Source: an uncultured Prochlorococcus sp.
GTDB taxonomy: Bacteria; Cyanobacteriota; Cyanobacteriia; PCC-6307; Cyanobiaceae
Assembly: GCA_902587615.1 (NCBI GenBank)
Contig: CACILY010000001.1
Coordinates: forward strand, 1-64,000
Direction: 5' to 3'
DNA length: 64,000 nucleotides
Shown: piece after piece, positions 50,114 to 60,075 of the stretch
How positions within the stretch are numbered: position 1 is the first letter of the stretch
Layout of the letters: each line of letters starts with the position of its first letter
Program-made: the position numbers and the translations under genes
Notes under the pieces: generated by a model
The model's input: only the letters and a program-made list of their open reading frames with translations
Told to the model about the DNA's origin: nothing
Database searches by the model: none

Positions 50114-50512
50114 TTAAATATTATCTTTTATACTAAATATAAACCAATTCATGAAATTAATTGGATTTAATAAATACTTGATTTGCTTATTTGAAGAATA
50201 ATTGAATTCTGATGAGCTTTTCCCGATTAGTTTAATTAAACTATCTCTATTATTGTTTTCAGTATTTTCGATAAATTCTTTGGATTCTTTTATTTCGGAT
50301 AAGAAGAACCAACTTTGCTTACCATTGTTAAATTGAACAATAATTCCAATTCCCATGCCGTCTGTCATTTTATAATCTACGACTTTTCCTGAAGGATCAC
50401 TATTTATTTGGAGTCGTAGTGAATCAGGTAGGCGATCATTTATTTGGTTAAGATCAATTGTAACTTCACTCCCAATCTCGAAGCCCATAGATATTTTTCC
50501 TATTTCCTTCAA
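50114..50512 (-). CDS. DUF2862 family protein (C-terminally extended)
   Basis: ORF 132 aa; VTIDLNQINDRLPDSLR...GKVVDYKMTDGMGIGIIVQFNNGKQSWFFLSEI. Confidence 0.72.
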   Translation of the reverse strand: MKEIGKISMGFEIGSEVTIDLNQINDRLPDSLRLQINSDPSGKVVDYKMTDGMGIGIIVQFNNGKQSWFFLSEIKESKEFIENTENNNRDSLIKLIGKSSSEFNYSSNKQIKYLLNPINFMNWFIFSIKDNI

Positions 50513-50634
50513 TGCTTTTTCTCTGATTGTTGTTAATTTAACATATTAAATAGCTTCAGTGGTTATTAATATCATTAAATATAAGATTTTTGGTGCAAAA
50601 ATAAATATAATCTATCTTTACTTATTCTTGAGAG

Positions 50635-50781
50635 CTATTTCCGTGATCTTAATTTATCATAAATATTATTAATTCCACTTGCTGTTAGCTTTAAGAGAGC
50701 TACACAGCAGGCTATAAAACCAATTGCAATAACAACAGAAAGCAGAGTTGAACCTAAATCAATACTTGAAAAGGATTTCAT
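50635..50781 (-). CDS. small membrane protein (48 aa)
   Basis: Own translation MKSFSSIDLGSTLLSVVIAIGFIACCVALLKLTASGINNIYDKLRSRK. Confidence 0.5.
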   Translation of the reverse strand: MKSFSSIDLGSTLLSVVIAIGFIACCVALLKLTASGINNIYDKLRSRK

Positions 50782-50867
50782 ACTATAAGTTTGTTTATGT
50801 TTAGTTTTAGCATACTATTTCAATTAAATTAAATTCTAAACAATAAGATTTGCTCAGTGACGTCACT

Positions 50868-51050
50868 TTACGACATCCAAAAACCACCATTGCGAAGGAG
50901 TTTAAAATAATTGTCACTAGAGGACTTATTATTATTTTTATGCTTGACTGTTATTTCTTGTTCTGAATCTCTTTTCATAATCAATTGATTAATGGAGAAT
51001 TGATTTCTTCTTTTCAGAAATTTATATGAAGACCAACTAAGTAATCCCAT
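50868..51050 (-). CDS. small hypothetical protein
   Basis: ORF 60 aa. Confidence 0.35.
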   Translation of the reverse strand: MGLLSWSSYKFLKRRNQFSINQLIMKRDSEQEITVKHKNNNKSSSDNYFKLLRNGGFWMS

Positions 51051-51370
51051 TTAATAAATTAAGTTATTTATTTAATAGCAAAGAAATCTGTATAAGGCCA
51101 ATCCTCTTAAAACTAAATTAGGGTTTGCTGTTTTTAGACCAACGGACTTGAAATCCAATTTGTTTTGACGATGTAAAAATTTATCAGTTATTTATTAATT
51201 CAAATAGATTACTGGTTTTGTGAGGTTTTCATTCTGTATCATCAACTACATTGACGATCGCTATCAAGTTAAAGCATTCTTTCGACTTATTCTGATTACA
51301 AGATATCTGTAGATAAATAAATGATTTCTAGCCATAAAGGATATGTGCCTTCTTTTTGGCGCTTATCTAA

Positions 51371-51568
51371 ATGCTAAAAACTAACGCGGTCTCTCATTCA
51401 AGTTCTCTGAGAGCATATACGGTTCACTATAGGACTTGTGAAAACAGAAGAATTGAAAACTGTTTTTATGCCTGCGATGCTTATGAGGCAAGATTGCTGG
51501 CAATGGAATTCAACAAATATATTCATGACCATCCAAATAGCATTGATTTGATTCGACTAGAGAACTGA
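51371..51568 (+). CDS. conserved hypothetical protein
   Basis: ORF 65 aa. Confidence 0.5.
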   Translation: MLKTNAVSHSSSLRAYTVHYRTCENRRIENCFYACDAYEARLLAMEFNKYIHDHPNSIDLIRLEN

Positions 51569-51781
51569 GACTAATCTTTATTGCATTTATTAAGTGCTTT
51601 TTGCCTGTTTACATTGAGATTTATCTAGATCTCTCCTGATATAGGTCTAAATATCTAATTAATCATAGTGTTATACATTTCTTTTAATTCATAATGATTA
51701 GCATTCCTTTCTTCACAAATCATAGACCTTAAATTGTTCTGTCAAGAAAAGAGCTATAGTTTTTATATCATTTCTAATTAG

Positions 51782-52558
51782 TTTAGTCCCATAGATACTT
51801 ATCTTTTTCATATTCTTCTTTTATCTATCTCTTTAATTGCTAATCTAATCTCTGCCTTTGCAGGAGGTGGTGCAGGACTTATACAGCTTCCAATTTTAAT
51901 ATTTCTAGGCTTGCCATTCCCATTGGCACTGGCTACCCATAAATTCGCAAGTGTGTGCTTAGGAATTGGTGCAAGTGTTAGACATTTTCAAAATAAAACA
52001 TTAAACCCTTCGTTAATGTTTTTTATATTATGTACTGGTATCCCAGGTGTCTTTATTGGTTCAAATATTGTTCTTTTAATACCAGATAAATACGCTTATA
52101 TAGCCTTAGGCATATTAACCTTTTCAGTAGGTTTTTACTCTGCTAATAATAGATCTCTAGGTTCATATACTAATGGTAGAAATTTCTATAAGAAAAATTT
52201 TCTTATAGGGGGCATAGGATTATTTCTTATTGGTATTTTAAATGGATCACTTTCTTCTGGTACAGGGTTAATAGTAACAATCTGGCTTGTTGGCTACTTT
52301 AAACTGAGTTATTCTGAGGCTATTGGATATACATTAATTATTGTTGGATTGTTTTGGAATGGTTTAGGGGCTTTAGTTTTAGGTCTTATTAGTGAGATTC
52401 GGTGGAATTGGATCCCAGCTTTGCTTTTAGGTTCATTAATTGGAGGATATATAGGAGCACATCTCTCTATAAATCAAGATAAACAAATCGTGAAAAGAGC
52501 CTTTGAAACAATTTCTGTTCTTATGGGGATCTCTCTAGTTATAAGAGGTTTGATGTGA
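51782..52558 (+). CDS. TauE/SafE family permease; start codon unresolved
   Basis: Frame open from 51782 encodes IDTYLFHILLLSISLIANLISAFAGGGAGLIQLPILIFLG upstream of the ORF-track TTG start at 51911; second half DUF81-like. Confidence 0.78.
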   Translation, partial: FSPIDTYLFHILLLSISLIANLISAFAGGGAGLIQLPILIFLGLPFPLALATHKFASVCLGIGASVRHFQNKTLNPSLMFFILCTGIPGVFIGSNIVLLIPDKYAYIALGILTFSVGFYSANNRSLGSYTNGRNFYKKNFLIGGIGLFLIGILNGSLSSGTGLIVTIWLVGYFKLSYSEAIGYTLIIVGLFWNGLGALVLGLISEIRWNWIPALLLGSLIGGYIGAHLSINQDKQIVKRAFETISVLMGISLVIRGLM

Positions 52559-52679
52559 TTTCTATAACGCTCTAAATATTGAGCAATCCTTTCTAGACGT
52601 TAATTTTTAGTTATTCATCACATGAATTCAATGATTCTGGTTCAAAATTGATAATTGATAAAGCCCATCATTTACAGCT

Positions 52680-52922
52680 ATGGAATTAACCTTTCTGACT
52701 GCATTGTTTTTTCCTGACTATGGAGCAAATGGAGTGCCATGGGATTTGTATCTACTTCATTTCTTCTTCTTTGCAATAGTTATCCCTTTTCACGTCATAA
52801 TTTTTGCGGCTCGTAATGGACAGACGGTAAAGCCAAATGGATATAAGGACTGGTTGAAATATGAAACGCAAGCAGTAAAAAATGAAGAGACTCCATTCCC
52901 GAACAATTTCCCTACTGTTTGA
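52680..52922 (+). CDS. small membrane protein
   Basis: ORF 80 aa. Confidence 0.55.
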   Translation: MELTFLTALFFPDYGANGVPWDLYLLHFFFFAIVIPFHVIIFAARNGQTVKPNGYKDWLKYETQAVKNEETPFPNNFPTV

Positions 52923-52931
52923 TTCTTATAT

Positions 52932-54164
52932 CTATTTAAGTAAAAAGGTTTTATTAGACTTTTCTGATTTACTCATATCTTCAATACCTGCCTCTGCTAG
53001 GTCATCTTGTAATCTATTCTCACAGGCTAGAACTCTAGCCCAACAAGGAAGTTGCTGCTTAACCGGAGACTCTCTAAAGTTTAAGATTGCAGGCTTTAAT
53101 AAATTCCCAAATTTTTGAACCGATAATTCTTCATTATGTCGGTCATAAGGTATTTGGTTAACAGCTGAGTCCAAACCAAACTGTTTGACTCTATCTTCTC
53201 CTACTCGACGGTATAGGACTTCTAATGTAGATAATTGCGAATTAGTAAGTGTCTGAGCTTGATGTTCCATTAATCCCCTAAGAACACTTGAAAGAATTTC
53301 AGTACACATTTTCTGAAGACCTTCTTTTTGAGTAACACCAATCTCTTTATGCTTGTGATCAAAAAGCCCTAAATCAACCTGAGCTATTCGTGAAATTCTT
53401 ACATTTCTAAAAACTTCCGAAAGTAATCCAATTTCAAGTCCCCAATCACATGGAATTCTTAAGTTCATTCCTAGATCTCTTGTAAAGGCAAACTCTCCGG
53501 CGAGTGGATATCTAAATGCTTGCAAATATCTAAGGAATGCCCCATGCCCTAGCAATTGTTCAAGACTAGTAAGCAATGGACTCACAAATAATCTTGTTGC
53601 ACGACCTTGTAATGCATATGTTTCAAGAGAAAGCCTGCTATAAAAAGCTTTTACATATGAGATTCCATGCGAAGGATCTAATAATGGTTGAAGCATTCTG
53701 GCTGGATACGAATTGCTGAAGGTACGAATGTCAGCATCAAAAAGAGCTACTACATCAGATGAACGTGTTGCGACTCCGATTCCCTGCCAAACAGCCCAAC
53801 CTTTGCCCGGTGTTCCAAGAAGTTCAAGACCATTCTTTTCTTGAGCTTTTAAAAGTTCTATGACTGCTGGGCCATTAGTCCATTGAACATGAACTGGAAA
53901 TGGCATAGAGGAAAAAAAATCTTTTGCTTCTTTGACTTCGTCTACAGTTTTGGCAGACAAAGCTATAACTAGTTGATTTAAACCTTCAAGGTTTTTGAGT
54001 ATATCTCTAATGTTCGCAAGTGCTGGTCTTTTGAATTCGTCAAAAAGACAAGGGATTAAAATTGCTGTAGGCCTTTTCTTTAGACCCAGACATAGCTCAG
54101 ATAAGGAATCTGAATTAATTCCATACTCATGAATTGTTGTGATCAAACCCTGTTGAAAGTCCAT
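52932..54164 (-). CDS. gpgS: glucosyl-3-phosphoglycerate synthase-like glycosyltransferase
   Basis: ORF 410 aa; AILIPCLFDEFKRPALANIRDIL, GTPGKGWAVWQGIGVATRSSDVVALFDADIRTFS; neighbouring GpgP. Confidence 0.88.
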   Translation of the reverse strand: MDFQQGLITTIHEYGINSDSLSELCLGLKKRPTAILIPCLFDEFKRPALANIRDILKNLEGLNQLVIALSAKTVDEVKEAKDFFSSMPFPVHVQWTNGPAVIELLKAQEKNGLELLGTPGKGWAVWQGIGVATRSSDVVALFDADIRTFSNSYPARMLQPLLDPSHGISYVKAFYSRLSLETYALQGRATRLFVSPLLTSLEQLLGHGAFLRYLQAFRYPLAGEFAFTRDLGMNLRIPCDWGLEIGLLSEVFRNVRISRIAQVDLGLFDHKHKEIGVTQKEGLQKMCTEILSSVLRGLMEHQAQTLTNSQLSTLEVLYRRVGEDRVKQFGLDSAVNQIPYDRHNEELSVQKFGNLLKPAILNFRESPVKQQLPCWARVLACENRLQDDLAEAGIEDMSKSEKSNKTFLLK

Positions 54165-54213
54165 TCGATGATTAGTGCTACAGAATTAAGTAAGAAACAT
54201 CGATCATTCTGAT

Positions 54214-55989
54214 GTGAATAGTAGTAAATACAAGGATTCAGGAGTGGAAGAGGAACTTCAAACCATGAAAGGTTTGATTTATGAAATCTACCAAGAACAC
54301 TCTGCAGAAGAATTAAATATAGTGTGGTCTCAATTGTTGCAGATTTTGGATGAAAATTGTGTAATAGAGAATTCAAAATGTATCTCGGCTCAACCTCTTT
54401 GGGATCAATCTTCTGTTGTTCTTATTGCCTACCCTGATTGTGTCTATCGTGATAAAGAACCTACCTTACAAACCTTTTTAGAACTTATAGAGAAAAAGAT
54501 AGGAGGCTTGGTATCAATTATTCATGTGTTACCTTTTTTAACTTCTACAAGTGATGGAGGTTTTGCTGTTTCAAGCCACGAGGTTTTAGAAAATCGTTTT
54601 GGTGAATGGAAACATTTAAAAGATTTATCGTTTAATCATATTTTGATGGCAGATTTGGTTCTTAATCATGTTTCTTCATCACATGAATGGGTTCAGCAAT
54701 TTATTAAGTCCATTTCACCTGGAAATGAATATATATTGGCACCATCTTCAAAAGATGGTTGGGACAAGGTTATTAGGCCTAGAAGTTCTTCACTCTTTAC
54801 CAATTTATCTACCAATAAAGGGCCTGTAGATGTTTGGACTACATTTGGACCAGATCAAGTTGATGTGAATTGGCATAATCCATACATATTAATAGAATTC
54901 ATAAAACTAATAGTTAGATACATAGATCATGGCGTTTTTTGGATAAGGCTTGATGCTGTCGCTTTTATATGGAAGGAAGAAAACTCATCTTGTTTGCATA
55001 GAGCTCAAGTACATAAAATCGTAAAATTATTAAGAATGTTATTGAGTACTCTTTGTAAGTCTTCAGTAATTATTACCGAAACCAATGTTCCAGAGAAAGA
55101 AAACCTTTCTTATTTGAATTCAGGAGATGAAGCACATATTGCATACAACTTTACTCTGCCACCATTACTTTTAGAATCTTTAATAAGTAGTAAGGCAGAT
55201 TTGCTAAATGAATGGCTTTTTAAATGGCCTTCATTGCCAGATAAAACATCATTCCTAAACTTTACGTCATCCCATGATGGTATTGGTTTAAGAGCTTTAG
55301 AAGGTCTGATGGACTCAAATAGGATTCATAATTTATTATTTAATTGCGAAAAAAGAGGAGGATTAGTTAGCCATAGAAAATTAGAGAATGGAGAAGAAAA
55401 ACCATATGAATTAAATATAAGTTGGTGGAGTGCCATGTCCGATAGCGGCCGAGATCAATCTCTTTGGCAGATTCAAAGATTCATGTTAAGTCAGTTATTT
55501 ACACTCGCATTAAAAGGTATCCCTGCTTTATATTTACAAGCTATTCTAGCTTCAGAAAATGATATTCGCACTTTTAGTAGTTCAGGTCAACGTAGAGATT
55601 TAAATAGAGAAAGATTTCAAGCAGATACTTTACTCTTAAAACTTAATGATCCTAATTCTTTCCCTAGTAAAATTATTAAAGAGTTAAAGACAGCAATCCA
55701 TTTAAGAAAACAATTACAGTGTTTTCATCCTTCTGCACCAATGAAATGCCTTTCTCGAGGAAGAAGTGATATCGTTATATTTTCTAGAGGAGAGGGCGAG
55801 GATATGTTATGGGCAGTTCACAATATGACAAATAATAAGTTAAGTCTTTCACTTTCTAAAAACTTATCAATTCCTGATAACAACGAGTTACATTTATGGA
55901 AAGATTACTTAAGTAATCAGACTTTCTTTGATAACAGAATTGATCTTCAACCTTACTCTGTAATATGGCTTACGCGAGTACAACCATGA
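54214..55989 (+). CDS. GH13 family (sucrose/glucosylglycerate phosphorylase-like) enzyme
   Basis: ORF 591 aa; VSIIHVLPFLTSTSDGGFAVSSHE, DLVLNHVSSSHEWVQQF, GVFWIRLDAVAFIWKE, FTSSHDGIGLRALEG. Confidence 0.88.
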   Translation: MNSSKYKDSGVEEELQTMKGLIYEIYQEHSAEELNIVWSQLLQILDENCVIENSKCISAQPLWDQSSVVLIAYPDCVYRDKEPTLQTFLELIEKKIGGLVSIIHVLPFLTSTSDGGFAVSSHEVLENRFGEWKHLKDLSFNHILMADLVLNHVSSSHEWVQQFIKSISPGNEYILAPSSKDGWDKVIRPRSSSLFTNLSTNKGPVDVWTTFGPDQVDVNWHNPYILIEFIKLIVRYIDHGVFWIRLDAVAFIWKEENSSCLHRAQVHKIVKLLRMLLSTLCKSSVIITETNVPEKENLSYLNSGDEAHIAYNFTLPPLLLESLISSKADLLNEWLFKWPSLPDKTSFLNFTSSHDGIGLRALEGLMDSNRIHNLLFNCEKRGGLVSHRKLENGEEKPYELNISWWSAMSDSGRDQSLWQIQRFMLSQLFTLALKGIPALYLQAILASENDIRTFSSSGQRRDLNRERFQADTLLLKLNDPNSFPSKIIKELKTAIHLRKQLQCFHPSAPMKCLSRGRSDIVIFSRGEGEDMLWAVHNMTNNKLSLSLSKNLSIPDNNELHLWKDYLSNQTFFDNRIDLQPYSVIWLTRVQP

Positions 55990-56795
55990 TAATTAAAACC
56001 ACAAGAGATATTATTATTGTCTCAGATATTGATGGAACACTGATGGATCATGAATATGATCTTTCTCCAGCAATAGGAACTATTAAATGGCTTCAGCAAT
56101 TAGGAATTCCTATAGTATTATGTACCAGCAAGACAGCTGCTGAGGTCAAGGTTATTAGAGATTTCATTAATATAAATGATCCATATATAGTGGAGAACGG
56201 TGGCGCTATTTATGGATCTAATCCAAAGACAAATGAAGAATGGGAATTAATATTAGGTCGATGTTATAGAGATTTAAGAGATGTTTTGGATAGACTTTCA
56301 AATGATATCAAATTTCAATTAACAGCACTAAATGACCTTGGATATAAGGATATAAAAAAGCTTACTGGTTTAAATGATTCTCAAGTTACTCTGGCTCTAG
56401 ATAGACATTGGAGCGTACCCTTCTTAAATCCACCTGAAGAATATCAACTTATACTTAATAATTATTTAGACCTATATGACATCAATATATATCAGGGTAA
56501 CCGGATGAGTCATTTGTTAGGCAGAAACAGTCATAAGGGTAAAGCAGTTTCAGCTTTAAAGAAATTCTTGAATAAGAGTGGTTCCTCTATTATTGCTCTT
56601 GGAGATTCACCTAATGACTTACCATTATTGGAAATTGCAGATCAAGCGATAGTTGTCCCAGGTGTTAATGGGCCGAATCAATCGCTTATTAATGATCTTA
56701 TGCGTAATAACATTAATTATATTTTGGCACCGGCTCCCCATGCTAAGGGATGGTCATTTTCTATTAGAAAACTCTTAGAAGAATATTATTTATAA
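55986..56795 (+). CDS. gpgP: glucosyl/mannosyl-3-phosphoglycerate phosphatase (HAD-IIB)
   Basis: ORF track 55965..56795; ATGA overlap with upstream stop suggests start at 55986; IIIVSDIDGTLMDHEYDLSPA, IVENGGAIYG, ALGDSPNDLPLLEIAD. Confidence 0.88.
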   Translation: MIIKTTRDIIIVSDIDGTLMDHEYDLSPAIGTIKWLQQLGIPIVLCTSKTAAEVKVIRDFININDPYIVENGGAIYGSNPKTNEEWELILGRCYRDLRDVLDRLSNDIKFQLTALNDLGYKDIKKLTGLNDSQVTLALDRHWSVPFLNPPEEYQLILNNYLDLYDINIYQGNRMSHLLGRNSHKGKAVSALKKFLNKSGSSIIALGDSPNDLPLLEIADQAIVVPGVNGPNQSLINDLMRNNINYILAPAPHAKGWSFSIRKLLEEYYL

Positions 56796-56796
56796 A

Positions 56797-57798
56797 GTGA
56801 ACAACATATCTCAGGATAATAACTTGGATAAATACAATCCATGGTGCTTGGAGTTTCATCAGCATGAATCACTTCCAATGGCTGATTACCAACTTCTTTT
56901 AGACTATTTCAACTTAACACCTGCTAAATTAACAGATTTGTGGTTACATGGTGATATAGATAAACTTCAATTTCTAAAATCTGAAATGTTAATAACCAAA
57001 GGTTTTCTTTGGTCATTCTGTCTCCCTATAGTTAGCCATATTGCTTCCTACCTTAGTTCCAATCCTGAACCTGTATTGTTAGGTATATCAGGCCTGCCTG
57101 GTTCTGGTAAGTCAACCCTAGGTAAGGTTTTAGAGAAAGCCTTTCAATTGAATAATATAACCTCTAGTGTTATATCTTTAGATGATTTTTATCTCCCATC
57201 TAGTGAGTTAAATATAGCTATGAAAGATAATCCCTGGAATGTTTCTCGAGGCCTTCCAGGTAGTCATTCATTAGAAGATATTCAGAATACAATAGATCTC
57301 TTTCGAAAATCAGGAGAAGTAAAAGCTCCAGTCTTTGACAAGTCACTTCGTAATGGGTTAGGTGATAGATCTGGATGGATGTCTTCTCGTTCTCAAGTTT
57401 TAGTCATTGAAGGTTGGTTTATTGGATGTAAACCACTTCAACCCTGCCAAAATATAAATAACTTTGTTTCCATTGATCAAGTTCTTCTTGATGAAGAAAT
57501 AATCTATCGATCTAAAGTTCAGAAACTACTAAAGCTTTACGTTCCTATTTGGGATCAGTTCTATAAATTATTTCATCTTAAGGCCAAAGATTTTCTTTAC
57601 ACGATGTCGTGGAAAACAGAACAAGAAAATAATATGCTATTAACTAAAGGCAGCTCACTTTCTGGTAAAAGGTTGAAATCTTTTATCAGAATGATAACTA
57701 CATCAATTCCACAAAATAGTCTTCAGAATATTGAAGCCAATATCATTTATGAATTAAATAATAGTCGGAATATAATCTCGATAAAAACTGTCATTTAG
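56797..57798 (+). CDS. glycerate kinase (P-loop, GLYK/uridine kinase-like; GTG start)
   Basis: ORF 333 aa; GISGLPGSGKSTLGKVL, SLDDFYLPSSEL, VIEGWFIGCKP. Confidence 0.85.
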   Translation: MNNISQDNNLDKYNPWCLEFHQHESLPMADYQLLLDYFNLTPAKLTDLWLHGDIDKLQFLKSEMLITKGFLWSFCLPIVSHIASYLSSNPEPVLLGISGLPGSGKSTLGKVLEKAFQLNNITSSVISLDDFYLPSSELNIAMKDNPWNVSRGLPGSHSLEDIQNTIDLFRKSGEVKAPVFDKSLRNGLGDRSGWMSSRSQVLVIEGWFIGCKPLQPCQNINNFVSIDQVLLDEEIIYRSKVQKLLKLYVPIWDQFYKLFHLKAKDFLYTMSWKTEQENNMLLTKGSSLSGKRLKSFIRMITTSIPQNSLQNIEANIIYELNNSRNIISIKTVI

Positions 57799-57885
57799 TT
57801 TATTAGCTTATATTTCTAAAAATCTAACATAGTCAACTTCTTTTTATCTTTTATAATATCACTTGAAGCTAGAATTTAAAATCTA

Positions 57886-58263
57886 ATGGCATCTCATGTT
57901 TACCTAATTCGAAACGGTGAGCTATATTCTATTGGTTCAACGGATAATTTAGACCGTAGACTTGAACAGTTGAAACCAGGTGTTTTGGTCGCTTCACTGA
58001 AGAATCAAAATGCCGAAAAGATTACTAAGGAATTGCAATTATCATTTAGACAATCTCGCATTCCTCAATCAGATTATTATAGGCTATCTCTTAATCAGGT
58101 AAATGAGTGTAAAAATAGATTATCAAAATTAGGAGGTTCCAATTACTTTCTGCCATTCTTTAGTGGATATAGACTTGCAATTGCTTTTATATTGGCATGG
58201 ATAATTATTACTTTTCTCATTGTTGAATTTGGGATAAATCCTGTAATTAACAATTTTATTTAA
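57886..58263 (+). CDS. GIY-YIG-like domain with C-terminal TM helix
   Basis: ORF 125 aa; HVYLIRNGELYSIGSTDNLDRRLEQLKPG...YRLAIAFILAWIIITFLIVEFGI. Confidence 0.72.
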   Translation: MASHVYLIRNGELYSIGSTDNLDRRLEQLKPGVLVASLKNQNAEKITKELQLSFRQSRIPQSDYYRLSLNQVNECKNRLSKLGGSNYFLPFFSGYRLAIAFILAWIIITFLIVEFGINPVINNFI

Positions 58264-58359
58264 GTACTCTTCACCCTTGCGCCAAACATTGTATTAACCT
58301 AATATTAATTTTATATTTTTAAATTCTAAAGCTTCTATAATCAATTAAATATCTAATCT

Positions 58360-58494
58360 ATGAACTTCTCAACACTACTATTGTCGATATCAGTACCTTT
58401 TGTATTAGCTACGATATATTTCGGTACAAGAAATGGTTACTATGACAGCGATGATTACCAAGGAGACGGATGTGCTCACGATGTTAAACGCTAG
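58360..58494 (+). CDS. microprotein, N-terminal TM (44 aa)
   Basis: Own translation MNFSTLLLSISVPFVLATIYFGTRNGYYDSDDYQGDGCAHDVKR. Confidence 0.5.
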   Translation: MNFSTLLLSISVPFVLATIYFGTRNGYYDSDDYQGDGCAHDVKR

Positions 58495-58504
58495 TCCTTA
58501 ACAG

Positions 58505-58807
58505 TCAATTTCCTCCCTTATAAATACAGGTCCATCTGTTGTCGAACTGCCATACAGGCTTATATATTTCATCAGTTATTTGTTTCCCCGCTTTTTTACA
58601 TTGTTCTAATGTGCTAACTTCAATTGCGAATAAGGATGGACTGGTTATACCACTTACTTGAGGCTTTACTCCAGGACCCTGCCTATAACTCCCTATTACA
58701 AGCCAGTAAGTTGCATTTGCTTTTAGACTTGTACAAGTAAACAGAATGATTTGTATTAACAAGGTTGATACAATCTTTCTTATTTGAGAGCTTTTTGCTT
58801 TACTCAT
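58505..58807 (-). CDS. secreted small protein
   Basis: ORF 100 aa; signal peptide, LEQCKKAGKQI...FDNRWTCIYKGGN. Confidence 0.6.
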   Translation of the reverse strand: MSKAKSSQIRKIVSTLLIQIILFTCTSLKANATYWLVIGSYRQGPGVKPQVSGITSPSLFAIEVSTLEQCKKAGKQITDEIYKPVWQFDNRWTCIYKGGN

Positions 58808-58890
58808 ATTAGTTATATTTTAAGTAATGTTCTAATGTTATCAAATTAAAGCTACAATCCTAACCAGTTTAATCTTTAAATATTTATAAT

Positions 58891-59736
58891 ATGCCTTTTT
58901 TTTCAATTGTTGCTGAACATGGTTATGAAATATATAGACAAATCATACTTGGTTTTATTCAAGGAATTACAGAGTTTCTACCAATAAGTAGTACTGCTCA
59001 TTTGATTATTATTCCATCTCTTTTTGGCTGGCAGGAGCCCAGTCTAACCGTTATCGCTTCACTACAATTAGGTAGTATCGTTGCTTTATTTATTTATTTT
59101 TGGAATGATCTTAAAAAGGTAGGTAATGGATTTATATCTTTACTAAAGGGAGAATCCAACAACAGTTCTCGTTTAGCATCATTAATATTTATCGGTAACT
59201 TACCAATTATTTTCGTTGGATTATTGATTAAAATATATTGGCCTGGTTACGAAGATTCTCATTTAAGGTCTGCATTCTTTATAGCGATTGTCTCTATATT
59301 TATGGCTTTGCTTCTAGCAATGGCAGAAAGAGTTGGTTCTATGAATAGATCAATAGAAAACATTTCCATCCCTAATTCCTTCATTATTGGTTGCTCGCAA
59401 GTCCTGGCTTTGATACCTGGTGTTTCAAGGTCAGGTATAACTATTTCAGCATCACTATTAAGTAGTATTGATAGGTCTTCAGCAGCTAGATTTTCATTTT
59501 TATTGGGGATCCCTGCCATTACGCTGGCTGGCATGGTTGAAATAATTGACACTTTTTCAGACTCTTCTACTGAATCATTAACACCTTTAATATTTGGGAT
59601 TTTTGCCTCCGCTGTCACTTCATGGTTCTCTATTGATTTTCTTATTAAATTCCTTAAAAGAAACTCTACTTATATTTTTGTATTTTATAGATTACTTTTC
59701 GGCTTTTTTCTCTTAATCTATACACAGTACAATTAA
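58891..59736 (+). CDS. uppP: undecaprenyl-diphosphatase
   Basis: ORF 281 aa; GFIQGITEFLPISSTAHL and PGVSRSGITISASL motifs. Confidence 0.95.
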   Translation: MPFFSIVAEHGYEIYRQIILGFIQGITEFLPISSTAHLIIIPSLFGWQEPSLTVIASLQLGSIVALFIYFWNDLKKVGNGFISLLKGESNNSSRLASLIFIGNLPIIFVGLLIKIYWPGYEDSHLRSAFFIAIVSIFMALLLAMAERVGSMNRSIENISIPNSFIIGCSQVLALIPGVSRSGITISASLLSSIDRSSAARFSFLLGIPAITLAGMVEIIDTFSDSSTESLTPLIFGIFASAVTSWFSIDFLIKFLKRNSTYIFVFYRLLFGFFLLIYTQYN

Positions 59737-59803
59737 TCTTTAGAAACATGAGTCTTTCTACATTATAATTTTATCTTTCCTATGATTTAACTCTATCTAT
59801 ATT

Positions 59804-59962
59804 ATGCTTAAAGTTTTCATGATATCTTTTGGTGAGATGAGTATTTCATTAACAACAGCAGTAATACTTATCAGTTTAACCCTCATTACATTTTTATCTG
59901 TGATAATTAGTTCTTTAAGTTTATTTATGCCAGCTAATAGTAATGACAAAAATGGTGTATGA
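59804..59962 (+). CDS. small membrane protein (52 aa)
   Basis: Own translation MLKVFMISFGEMSISLTTAVILISLTLITFLSVIISSLSLFMPANSNDKNGV. Confidence 0.45.
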   Translation: MLKVFMISFGEMSISLTTAVILISLTLITFLSVIISSLSLFMPANSNDKNGV

Positions 59963-60001
59963 ATAATTTTAATAAGTTCTTACTTGCAGCTTCATTGACT
60001 A

Positions 60002-60075
60002 TCGGAACGGCGGGATTTGAACCCACGACCCCCACTACCCCAAAGTGGTGCGCTACCAAGCTGCGCTACGTCCCG
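60002..60075 (-). tRNA. tRNA-Pro (anticodon TGG)
   Basis: Reverse complement CGGGACGTAGCGCAGCTTGGTAGCGCACCACTTTGGGGTAGTGGGGGTCGTGGGTTCAAATCCCGCCGTTCCGA folds as a cloverleaf; 7-bp acceptor with one wobble. Confidence 0.97.

Noticed and set aside
54143-54376. 77-aa minus ORF at the gpgS/GH13 divergent region
   Set aside because: Overlaps both well-supported genes in antisense or alternate frame
59259-59618. 119-aa minus ORF antisense to uppP
   Set aside because: UppP motifs on the plus strand are unambiguous; antisense ORF has no recognisable domain
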